Below, in pieces: positions 1 through 8,478 of a stretch of 64,000 nt of DNA. This DNA is from Isochrysis galbana (lineage: Eukaryota > Haptophyta > Isochrysidales > Isochrysidaceae), in contig CM030931.1 in assembly GCA_018136815.1 (NCBI GenBank), positions 4,160,148 through 4,224,147 on the forward strand, read 5' to 3'. Position 1 is the stretch's first letter. Each line of letters opens with the position of its first letter. The notes below the pieces were generated by a model, which saw nothing but the letters and a program-made list of their open reading frames with translations, had not been told where the DNA came from and searched no databases. Made by a program: the position numbers and the translations under genes.

Positions 1-778
1 CGGGGAAAGCCGCGAGGGAAGGGCTGTGGAGCGGGCGCGGTGGGGCAACTGGAAGAGCCCTCCGCCAACAGAGGCCTTGGTCCGTGACACCGTGACATGC
101 GCGCGAGCGCGAGCGCGAGCATCTCCTCTGCCCACAACATGACAGTAGGCGTGATACGTGCGATAGTCTCACGTCGCAATGGCGGCCGCGCCGCCACGTG
201 CACCACCCTACAGCTAGGCCAGCCGGCACTCCCGACCGGGAAGAAGAAGTAAAGATTTACGAAACGTAAGTATTGGGCTGTTGGGTCGCTGACTCGGCCC
301 TCGCCGATCGCTATAACAACCTTATTGTTTGAAGTTGAAGGGAGGAGCTATACACTCTCAGACAAAGAATTTGGTACAAGTCTATCCGCAATATGGAATC
401 CACCCGAATCTTTGCCGCCTTCGACGAAAAGAAAAAGGAGAGAGCATGATTTGCTAATCAGTTGCACCGGAAGTGGGAGGGAAGGTGCCGCACAAGGAAG
501 AGCGACTCGTATCCAGTGTGCGACTCATCCATAGGTACGCCACGCACAGACGCGATGATCCCCACAATGATCTCACCAGTGCGGCGAGGCTGACTAGGTG
601 AGCGCAAAAGAAGAAACTTGGGCCTCCAAGTCGGATCTAGAGGTAGCGTGCATTAATCAGCGTGCATTAATCAGCGTGCATTAATCAGCGATACCGAGCG
701 CTCAAAAGCTTGGTGGGCCGGTGGGAGTGCTCATGACTTGAGCTAGCTGCAGACATTATCGAGCTGACTCAGCAAGTT
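1..778. other. Gene-free left flank with a small tandem repeat
   Basis: I see no gene here. The only clear structure is a perfect 14-bp tandem repeat (GCGTGCATTAATCA) present three times at 646-687, just beyond the 3' end of the translocator gene that is read leftward. A short open frame at 325-534 has no recognisable family. Confidence 0.5.
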
Positions 779-2026
779 CTACTGGCCTTCCTTAGCAGCC
801 GCTGCCTTCGCCAAAGCCTTCTCGCGTCCTTTGGCCATCGAGTAAAGGTAGGAGCCGATGATGGCGATGCTTGAACCAACCACAGAGAACGTTGTCATGG
901 GAGTCTTGAAGAAAACGACACAGGCGAGAAGAATCACCACTCGTTTGAGTGTGTTGGCCACGGCATGTGTGACCGGATTGACATTATTCAGGGCGAGCAT
1001 GGCAACTTCATTGTACAAGTAGAAGTAGAGGCCTGTGGAGACGGTGTACTTGATGATGTGCGAGGCTGGATTGACGGCTGTGGCCGCCGTCCACTTGCCT
1101 AGCGCGACCGGACCCTCAAGGATGAGGGCAAGCGGAAGAGCCCAAAGGAAGGACATCGCGGTCAGCACACCAAAGAGATTCTCCGGCGTCATGTTCTCTC
1201 CCGTAGGCTTATCCATCGAGGCTCGCGAAAGGATGTTGCGCGTAGCGAAGGCGAGGTTGGATAGCATTGCGCCACCAAAGGACATCCACGTGAAGGAAAG
1301 TTCGCTAACAGAGGCAATCGCAACACCTGCAACAATTGGGATGAGAGCTGCGAGCGCCGGTGCTGAGATGGATGAGCCAAGGATGGCCCAGGAGAGGCCA
1401 GCGGTGCACACAGGCTCGGCTGCTTTGACGATTTGTGTGAAGGAGACGGCCCCTGCGCCTGCAGAGACAACTGCGCCGATGTGCCCGATGGCGTGCATGA
1501 AGCTGATGGGCAGGAAGGTCATGATGGCCGCTGTGGAGAGCTTTGGCTTCTTGCGCAGTCCAGTCAGCCAGAGAAATGAGACGAATGCGGTGCCCACGCC
1601 GAGGGACGCAGCGGAGTGGCTCCATGGAAGAGAGATGGCATTGAGACGAACCTTGTTCGTGATGTTGTATCCCGTCGAGAGCGCGAACCACAGCGCAAAG
1701 TAGATGCCGATCTTGATAGTGCGGAGGGTCGTATGCGGCGCCAGAATGCTGCAGCCAGTCTTCTCGTCGCAGAGCGCTAGGCACTCCTCATCGTCGATGT
1801 CAGAGCAAGTGATGGTCTCATATTTGACACTCGTGTCCCCGCGTGCCAGCTTGACGGCCTTCTCGAACATGGGTGCAACCGAGTAGAGCGATAGCTTCAT
1901 TTGCGGCGCTGTCATGTGGTGTCCGAAGCGAGGTGAGACTAGAGGACGAGGCGTGTGGGCGAGGAGCGCGCGGGCGGCGGGGGCGGCGAGGCCCATGAGG
2001 ATGAAGGACCACGAGAGGCGTGCCAT
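779..2026 (-). CDS. Plastid triose-phosphate/phosphate translocator-like protein
   Basis: The 415-aa protein belongs to the sugar-phosphate/phosphate antiporter family of the drug/metabolite transporter superfamily. Members exchange triose phosphates or related phosphorylated C3-C6 compounds for phosphate across plastid membranes. Seen: an N-terminal hydrophobic leader (residues 1-20, ending in an Ala-rich AARA-type site), then a short presequence, then about eight to ten hydrophobic helices between residues 105 and 395. Family motifs are clear: SFTQIVKAAEP, ATRNILSR and the C-terminal VNPVTHAVANTLKRVV with the conserved Lys-Arg pair. The ATG at 2026 is preceded by a CT-rich leader. The leader looks like a signal peptide plus transit peptide as used for complex plastids, but without Phe at +1. 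Substrate (triose-P, PEP or xylulose-5-P) cannot be assigned. Confidence 0.88.
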   Translation of the reverse strand: MARLSWSFILMGLAAPAARALLAHTPRPLVSPRFGHHMTAPQMKLSLYSVAPMFEKAVKLARGDTSVKYETITCSDIDDEECLALCDEKTGCSILAPHTTLRTIKIGIYFALWFALSTGYNITNKVRLNAISLPWSHSAASLGVGTAFVSFLWLTGLRKKPKLSTAAIMTFLPISFMHAIGHIGAVVSAGAGAVSFTQIVKAAEPVCTAGLSWAILGSSISAPALAALIPIVAGVAIASVSELSFTWMSFGGAMLSNLAFATRNILSRASMDKPTGENMTPENLFGVLTAMSFLWALPLALILEGPVALGKWTAATAVNPASHIIKYTVSTGLYFYLYNEVAMLALNNVNPVTHAVANTLKRVVILLACVVFFKTPMTTFSVVGSSIAIIGSYLYSMAKGREKALAKAAAAKEGQ

Positions 2027-3981
2027 CTCGATGGAGTGGCGGGGAAGATCCCTCGGGCTCGTGGACCGGTGGAGGAGAGAGAGAGCGATGGGAGAAGAAG
2101 AGAATTGAGCAGCACAGAGACGCCGGGAGGGAGGGAGGGAGGGAAGAGAGGAGAGAAGAGCAGGGAGGGAGAGAGGTGAAAAGAGGGGATAGATAGGGTG
2201 GGGTGGGGTAGAGGTGGGGGGAGCGCGGGAGTGCAGGGAGAGGGAAGAGAGGACAGTCAGGGGTAAAAAGAAAGGGGGGGGGGAGTGATGACGGGGCGGG
2301 GGGGGGGGGGGGGGGGGGGAAGCGGCGGGCGTTGATGACGGCGCGCGGGGGGGGGGGGGGGGGGGAGGGGGGGGGGGGAGGGAAGGGGGTACAGCAGCGA
2401 CCCAGGCGCCGGGGGGGGGGGGGGGGGGAGGGGGGGGACAGGCAAGGGGAGACCTTCGTCTCGCTGGCTCGCTGTCTCGTGTATGGTACTCCCTAGAGTA
2501 AGTACAAAAGAAGACGACCGCGGCGATAGCGACTCAACACCTCGACTCTCGCGGTGGCATAACAATGATAGACTCCCCCCCCCCCGTCGGCAGCCCTTCC
2601 TTCGAGGCAGGGCGGTGGCAGCGTGGCGGCTCCGTCTCTCCCTCTACTCGCCCCCCCCCCCCCCCCCATCCATTCTCACTGTCAATGGCGAAGCCGTGGG
2701 AGTGCGCCGGGCGGCCGGGGGGCCGCCAAGGCCAAGGCACAAAGGCATGGGCGCAACGCTCCCCTGTCCCCTGCCCCTGTTTCGCCGGCCTTGAGCCCAA
2801 GCCCAAGCGCTAGGCCGATGCTGCTAGAGGTTAGCTAGAGGCTAGAGGTGGAGGTGATTGGCTTAAGCTTAAAACAAAAAAGTCGGTAAATCGGGGAGAG
2901 TGGAGAGTCAGGATTTTTTTTTGAGAAGGGGCGAAGATTGCTTCCCCCCGACATTATACTTTACCCCTACCTTCCTCGAAATCCGAAGTGGGAGCGGAGG
3001 ACATTAGACATTAATGGGGGGGTGTTCTGAGGGTATCGACAAGGCCCGGATAGGACACGTCGCGCGAAACCACCGACCACATGCGAGCCCACCGAAACGA
3101 GTCTGTTGCAAATCAATCCGTCACTGATCATGGAAGTGGCACCCTGAATGTCGCCCACATTCCCAGCGACGGAAACAGAAACCTGGTCTGCGCACCCCGC
3201 CGACCCAATGGACATCGCCTACACCCGCGTACAATGGACTGCCGAGGCCGTCATACGGGCGAGCCCCTACACCAACAATCCAAATGGGTCAAACACCAGC
3301 ACTACCCCGCATGCCACAAGAATTGATATGAATATATGGGCCCGCAACGGTACGAGTGCCTTGGAAATGGCAGATGGGCCGCTCACACATCGAAATGCAT
3401 CATTGTTGGTCACGATGGATATTGACGGTGTCGCAGGGATTTCACACATGGCCCATTCGTCTCTTGTGCTACTGAAGCATTGAACCAGCCGCAGCCGTCA
3501 CGGTCCCACCGCACTCACATTCAAAAGGCTAGATTTTCCCAACCCGAACCGGAGCCCTTCGTGCGTTGCAGAGCAATTCAAACGCAAAGAAGCAACTGAG
3601 GTTTAAGCAATGGGATTGAGCGAACGGGCGAGTTGGAAAGAAGCCCCACATGAATATGAGAGTACATGAGACCATCGTTGGCGGTAAGGTAGGGCACAGC
3701 GTGGCCACGACGAAGAGTGCCACAAATTGTCATTGTGCCACACCATCTCGCCGCATGCTGTTGTTCTCATCTCTATAAACAAAGAGTACATGCAAACCGT
3801 AAACTGCTTGTGAAGTGACTCAGCTGGACGGGGCTGCTTCTCACGATGCTCCGTCTTCATCCAGTGAATGCGTAATGGCCAGCCGGGAGTACCACCAGTA
3901 GTGCGCTGAGAGGAGCAGATCAAATACAGTGGATGGTGAAGCAGAGCCAGGCACGCAATGGTGAAGGAGTAGCAAGAGGGC
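2027..3981. other. Gene-free stretch with poly-G tracts
   Basis: Between two convergently oriented minus-strand genes I find no supported gene. The part at 2265-2440 is a run of long G tracts (up to about 20 G) broken by short A/C/T interruptions, and C tracts of similar length lie near 2575-2670. Open frames at 3081-3483 show no known domain and no convincing splice-linked partner. Confidence 0.45.
2268..2440 (+). repeat. Poly-G / G-quadruplex-prone tract
   Basis: At least five G homopolymers of about 9-20 bases occur within 170 bp, immediately upstream of the translocator gene's leader. Long G runs of this type recur throughout the window, mostly in non-coding DNA. Confidence 0.8.
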
Positions 3982-5136
3982 TTAGAACCCGGCATGCTTG
4001 AGAATCCAATCCACAGCCTCGGCGACACCATGAACTGTCGTTGTGGCGCCGTTAGTTTCATCGCCATCCTTGTAAACGCCTGTCTGCACAAGCACGCCCG
4101 ACCACTTGACAGCGTTGCCCTGCGCCTTGTGGTAGATATTTGCGCGCCGCACGCCCTCAATATCGGATGCAGGGTTGTCGCCAACCATGTAGAAATTTTC
4201 AACGCTGTCGTCATCGATGGGCGCGGAATATTCGCGGAGTCTCTCTTCGAGGAAACGAAAAGTGGCATCAGTCGGCTTTCCCCATTGACGAAAAGATGTG
4301 GCAAGGAGGTCATCGTGCATCTCTTCTGGGACGCGGAGTGAGCGCAGCCTAGTCTTGTATAGTGCACGCAAAGCAATCTTGAACGCCCCTTGGCCAAAAC
4401 GTGGGTACGGATGCTGGGCCTTCCACAGCACGTCCGGATTCGAAAAGTGGACGGGCACCGGCGGTACGGACGCGTCATACTCGGAGTTGGCAGGGGTAGG
4501 AGAGCACAGCACGTCGACAATGCACTGCAGTGCCTCGAACCACTCGTATGGATCGCACATGACGAGCACAGCAGCGAAAGGGTCGTCATCATCGGCGAAG
4601 TGGGCGGTGCCAACGGAATGCGAGCCGATGGGACCCTCGGCCTTGTTCGCCACCGCTGTGTGTGAGGCACCGTCCTCCTTGGCAGCCCGAAACGGGTTGA
4701 CGGTATGGTGCAGTCTGGCATAGTCTTGGTAGTGCACGGCCTTCTTGAGCCCGTACGACTCGGCCACCTGCAACACCTTCTCGCGCGGGTCTCCAACGAG
4801 GAGGACACGGCGGTTCGCAAGCTGCGGCCCAAGTGCTCGCTTCCACGGCGAGTACGAGAGGATCATATTCTCCTCCGACATGAGAGGCTCTTCACCAGAT
4901 GGGTCAGAAGCTGCTCCCTTGACCTTGGAAGCGAAGCCTTCAGCATACACCGATTCAAGGAGGCCACCGCCGCCGTTGGTGACGAAGACGTGCGGGATGC
5001 CAGCGTTGTGAAGTTTCTGCAGGGCAGCATACCCGTCGGGCGACCACTCACGCCCGTACTTGAACACTCCATCAATGTCGAATGCGACTGCGACACGAGG
5101 CTTGGCCGTCTTCTGCTTCTTGGCTGCAGCGGACAT
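3982..5136 (-). CDS. HAD-superfamily hydrolase, HDHD5/CECR5 type
   Basis: The 384-aa protein (from the ATG at 5136) is a haloacid-dehalogenase-type phosphatase of the HDHD5/CECR5 (yeast YKR070w) subfamily. Seen: motif I FDIDGVFKYG near residue 20, TNGGGG (motif II region) near residue 50, and the C-terminal acidic motif MVGDNPASDIEGVRRAN followed by the subfamily's GVLVQTGVYK. The Asp nucleophile and acid/base Asp of motif I are intact. Substrate is unknown for the family; animal homologues are associated with mitochondria. The frame stays open 77 codons upstream to 5367 with an Arg-rich start, so a longer form with a targeting peptide is possible. I prefer 5136 because conservation begins there and upstream DNA resembles a leader. 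Confidence 0.85.
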   Translation of the reverse strand: MSAAAKKQKTAKPRVAVAFDIDGVFKYGREWSPDGYAALQKLHNAGIPHVFVTNGGGGLLESVYAEGFASKVKGAASDPSGEEPLMSEENMILSYSPWKRALGPQLANRRVLLVGDPREKVLQVAESYGLKKAVHYQDYARLHHTVNPFRAAKEDGASHTAVANKAEGPIGSHSVGTAHFADDDDPFAAVLVMCDPYEWFEALQCIVDVLCSPTPANSEYDASVPPVPVHFSNPDVLWKAQHPYPRFGQGAFKIALRALYKTRLRSLRVPEEMHDDLLATSFRQWGKPTDATFRFLEERLREYSAPIDDDSVENFYMVGDNPASDIEGVRRANIYHKAQGNAVKWSGVLVQTGVYKDGDETNGATTTVHGVAEAVDWILKHAGF

Positions 5137-5737
5137 GGCGAGAAAGAAGAAGAGCCCTGTGAATCTGGGAGGCGGGCACCAGTGAGCTGTGTGAGAATGG
5201 CGTCGTTGGCCCTCGCGGAGTGTGAGGGAAGCGGGGAGATGGGCGAGGGGCGAGGAGATAGTGAGAAGGGACGGCGGCGACGGCTCCCCCACCTGATGGC
5301 TGTGCGCACAAAAATCTCGCCGCCAGAGAGCGCGAGCGAGCGAGCGGACGAGCGAAGGAGTCGTCAAGAGTATAAAGAAGAATACGAACGGTAGTAGATT
5401 TATTGGGTGTCGAGCTGTCCGTCGTTCGGTGGCGAGACACAGAGAGAGGCCGGACCGACGCCCGCGGGGGGGGGGTCAAGCGATGTCCCACCGACGGAAT
5501 ACCGGAAGGGGAGGAGAGCAGGGGAGCCCATGGGCCAAGTCCAGGAGGACGGTCATCGCATCTAGAGTAGAGCTCTACAAAAAAATCTTGAAACGCTTGC
5601 ACTGGACACTGGGACACTGGGACACGGTACGCTAACGGTACACACGGTCCCTCCCTCAACTTCTCCAACGCGCTACTAGCCCTGGTCTTCCCCCCCCCCC
5701 CCCCCAACTCACCTCTTCCGACCTCTGACCTTTGCCT

Positions 5738-5898
5738 CTCCTCCTCGAGTCTCGAGTCCACGCTGGGTAAGTTACGGGTAAGGGTAAGGGTAAAACCCTT
5801 CTCCTTCTCGGGTAAAAACAACGCAGGGGGGGGAGGGGCACTCGTGAAATAGGAGCCCAGAGCGCTAATCTCTCTCGCCGGAGCGAGTGGCCAGGCGA
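5738..5898 (+). repeat. Truncated copy of dispersed repeat family R1
   Basis: This segment matches the left part of R1 copies at 30753-31004 and 63183-63480. Shared landmarks are the CTCGAGTCCACGCTGGG block, GGGTAAAAACAACGCAGGGG, GGGCACTCGTGAA and the AGCGCTAATC-TCTC-CGCCG boundary. It contains a short (GGGTAA)n-like run. It stops just before the tandem repeat at 5900. Confidence 0.7.
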
Positions 5899-6066
5899 GA
5901 AGCGCTCAATCAATCACCCTCACCCACAGCCACAGCATAGAAAAGCGTTCAATCACCATCAGCCTACACGTGGGAACGCGTTCAATCGCCATCACCCCCA
6001 CCGCATGGAAAAGCCTTCAATCACCACCAGCCTACACACATGGGAAAGCGTTCAATCGCCATGACC
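5899..6066 (+). repeat. Tandem repeat, about 41-43 bp unit
   Basis: Four imperfect units each contain GCGTTCAATC followed by (A/G)CCATCA, CCCAC or CCTACAC and a CATGGGAA-like block. It separates R1 debris from the hAT-like element. Confidence 0.7.
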
Positions 6067-6423
6067 TCCCGGTAGCAGGGATGGAGTGATCGTCAGTCTT
6101 CCGCGTAGACGGTTTTAGGCCCAAGCCAGAATATTTAAAGATTTTTCTACATATTTGGGCAGATTTTTGGCCCTACAATCTGCGACATATCTGGTTGCCC
6201 AAATTGCCCTCCCCCAACATATGTACGGTTATGGACCATCTGTACTACATATTTGGGCACATATATTTCATATTTCATGTTAATTAGCTATTTATATTCA
6301 TATTGCACTTTGCCACGCAAAAGTGATTTTGGATTTTGGCGCGAGGCATCTCTTGGCGCGAGACGCGGCGGAGGCGCGAGGCGCGCAGCGTAGTGAGTGC
6401 AAAGCAAGCCGACAACTGGTGAC

Positions 6424-6431
6424 GTATAAAA
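6424..6431 (+). promoter_or_regulatory. Candidate TATA box inside the hAT-like element
   Basis: GTATAAAAG lies about 120 bp upstream of an ATG at 6551. The interval is CT-rich, like the leaders of the host genes in this window. This suggests the transposon picked up a complete promoter. Confidence 0.45.
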
Positions 6432-6550
6432 GAACGCTTTTTAAGTGAATAATTCCGACGATCAAGCGATCAACCCGGTGTCGTGCTCGCTCTCCGCTCT
6501 CTCCCTCATCACTCCCCGCCCCCCCTTTCTTTCTCTACTCACGAACCACA

Positions 6551-6808
6551 TGGCCATGAACGGCGAGTACACCGAGCGCAATGACAACGATCCCATCGCG
6601 CGCTTCGATGCAAGCAACGAGCAACGAGTGCGAGTCCTCGGTCCTCGGTGCCTCGGTGCTCTCAGAGCTCGACGACGACTACGACTACGCCGACTACTTC
6701 AAGGTGGGCGACAAGATCGTGCACACACACTTGGGCTCAGGCGTCGTCATCGCCCTCGGCGCTGGCACCCTTTTCGGCGAGCTTTACACATGCACACTCT
6801 GCCCCTAG
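6551..6808 (+). pseudogene. Captured 5' gene fragment in hAT-like element
   Basis: An ATG at 6551 follows the TATA-like site and CT-rich leader. A second overlapping frame starting at 6581 reads an acidic segment followed by DYFKVGDKIVHTHLGSGVV and stops at 6808. That VGD-x-V-x(4)-G-x-GVV pattern resembles small SH3/tudor-like barrels seen in several proteins, but I cannot name the donor gene. The two frames suggest a frameshift or an unrecognised intron. The insert ends about 200 bp before the right transposon end. Confidence 0.45.
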
Positions 6809-7122
6809 ACCCTCTCGCTCCTAGGTTATTGATTGGCATTTTTGTATTTTGTGTTTGCAAGTTTTTTATCAACATATCTACAAATTTGCCGCATATTTGG
6901 GCACCTAGCACCTATTTGGATGCCTTGCTACAGATCTCTACATATTTTCTACATATAATTGCTACATATTTGGGTTGGCCAAACTACATATTCTGGCCTG
7001 GGCCTAGACGGTTTAGGCTGCCCTTTAGGGTCTGTGCGAAAACGTCCCACAGTAGAAAACAATGGATATCCGGGCACGCGGAGCAATCGCGGCCACGGTG
7101 ACTTCCCTACTGCCTCTTACTG

Positions 7123-7410
7123 GTGGTAGACCAAGAGCTGACTGACCTCAACCAAATGCTCGACAAGATGTCTCACATCCTATGGACTGGAGCGCCATGG
7201 AGGTCCCTCGGTTCCGGTTACAGCACTGTACATGGCACCTTCCTCAAATGGAGCAGGGTGGGTGTCTTTGAGACGGCATACAGAGCCCTCCTCAAGCTTG
7301 AGAGAAGACGGACATCCCGACGAGGTGCATTCCATTGCATCGATTGCACATTTGTCAAGAACATCTGTATTGGGAGAAACCCCACCGACCGAGGAAGGAT
7401 GGCCACCAAA
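7123..7410 (+). pseudogene. IS5-like DDE transposase fragment
   Basis: The open frame (no ATG) reads like the middle of a bacterial IS5/IS427-type transposase. It has an ILWTGAPWRSLGSGYSTVHG block matching the family's conserved TG-x-PW-x-LP region, WSRVGVFETAYRALL, then IDCTFVKNI, corresponding to the first catalytic Asp, and the hallmark GRNPTDRGRMATK. The rest of the DDE domain is missing. It runs directly into a right-hand GGGCGGTCAAAC-family terminus (7427-7508), so it may be the relic of that family's own transposase or a captured piece. Confidence 0.6.
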
Positions 7411-7426
7411 GTATCCGCTACCAAAA

Positions 7427-7508
7427 AAAATCCTCAAATTTCCTCAATTCTGAGATTGAGATGATCACATTTTTTACCCCTAATTAAAAAACACTGTTTG
7501 ACCGCCCT
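7427..7508 (-). repeat. Solo right terminus of GGGCGGTC-family transposon
   Basis: The sequence from TCCTCAAATTTCCTCAATTC to GTTTGACCGCCCT matches the right end of the complete element at 25574-26583 almost base for base. No matching left end is visible upstream; the hAT element and other debris lie there. Confidence 0.75.
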
Positions 7509-7558
7509 AGGAGAGGACGCGCTGCGGGGCGCGGGGTCGGTCCGTGCACTCGAGGGGC

Positions 7559-7867
7559 TCAGCTCGAGCGCGGCCTTGGCACGTTGGCACGAAGCAGCAC
7601 CTCCACACACGGCGCGTGTCCGTATCTGCAGGCCCATAGAAGTGGGGTGAACCCCTTGTCGTCCACCGCGTCGGAGTGGGCACCCGCGTGGAGGAGGCGG
7701 ACAACGCACGATAGGTTGCCTTGCTTGCACGCGGCCATGAGGGCCGTCAACCCTCCGTCTGGCGCGCGCTCCTCGAGGCGTCCCGCGTGACCCTGTCCGA
7801 GCAGGAGCTCGACGGCTTGCACATCGTCGCCCTCTCGTGCGCATGCGCGTACGAGTGGTGGTGTCAT
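7559..7867 (-). pseudogene. Ankyrin-repeat gene fragment
   Basis: From the ATG at 7867 the frame encodes 102 residues with three ankyrin repeats (ALMAACKQGNLSCVVRLL and TPLLWACRYGHAPCVEVLL are typical). It then loses similarity about 50 bp before the solo transposon end at 7508. The frame is also open upstream through a Pro-rich stretch to 8188 without other recognisable domains. Its position between two transposon ends suggests truncation or an exon of a disrupted gene. Confidence 0.55.
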
Positions 7868-8335
7868 GCAAGGACCTTCCTCTCTTGCCAGGGAGAACGA
7901 GGCGAAGGAGGGGGCTGGGGCGCTGGGCGGATAGAGGGGCTGGGGCGCTGGGCGGATGGGGGACGGCTCGGCGGCTGGAGAGGGGGGGGGGGGAGGCGAG
8001 GGGTTGGGGGAGCTCGGCGGGGCGGGGGGGGGGGGGGACTCGGCGGCGGGGGGAAGGGGGTCGAGAATAATCATACCGTCAGGGGGCCCAATCTTTTCAC
8101 AAGCAGTGTGAACTTTTTCACAGGAGTCGTCTGTGAAAAGCCCAGTGAAGTATAATAAACTCATGTATTCTGTATTCCCCGCCCCCATCCTGCGTGGCTT
8201 AGGGCGGGGGGGGGGGGGCAGTCACAATGGGGACGGTAGAAGTCCCGCGCCTTTGGCGCGGAGGAGGGGGGGTTATTGGAAGTCACAAGTGTCAGAGCGG
8301 GGACGGTAGAAGTCCCGCACCTTCCCCCGGTATGA

Positions 8336-8469
8336 CTCGGACATCTGGCTCGTCAGGCATGGCGGGATTCCATTCCGAGATTGAAACGTTATGTCCATTT
8401 AGCTAGTACTAGTAGCTAGTGGGGTTGGGGTTGGCGGGTTGGCTTAAGATATAACATTATTAATTACTA
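8336..8469 (-). repeat. Repeat shared with 10577-10680 and 30700-30775
   Basis: It contains GCCATGCCTGACGAGCCAG (minus strand), the left edge of family R1, linked to GAAACGTTATGTCC, TAGCTAGTGGGGTTGG and ATATAACATTATT. The latter blocks recur at 10577-10640, on the other side of the inserted transposon, and in part at 30700-30760 in inverse orientation. This is the pre-insertion repeat into which the 8479-10529 element jumped. Confidence 0.7.
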
Positions 8470-8478
8470 ATAGCTAAT

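Larger units (their letters stand above)
6116..7006. mobile_element. Non-autonomous hAT-like DNA transposon (891 bp)
   Basis: The element is bounded by inverted ends TAGGCCCAAGCCAGAATAT (left) and the complement of TAGGCCCAGGCCAGAATAT (right). It is flanked on both sides by the 8-bp direct duplication GACGGTTT (6108-6115 and 7007-7014), which can be extended to 10 bp. An 8-bp duplication plus TAGG-type ends fits the hAT superfamily. Subterminal copies of CATATTTGGGCA occur on both sides (near 6152, 6250, 6893, 6965), like hAT transposase-binding repeats. It encodes no transposase; the centre carries what looks like captured host DNA. Confidence 0.85.

Noticed and set aside
1035-1703. Long open frame on the plus strand across the translocator gene
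   Set aside because: It is antisense to a well-supported membrane protein and has no recognisable domain.
3603-4832. 409-codon open frame overlapping the HAD hydrolase in another frame
   Set aside because: The protein is Arg/Ser/Pro-rich without domains, while the other frame encodes conserved HAD motifs.
5768-5795. GGGTAAGGGTAAGGGTAAAACCC looks telomere-like
   Set aside because: TAAGGG is not a rotation of the common TTAGGG or TTTAGGG repeats, the run has about three units, and it sits inside a dispersed repeat (R1).
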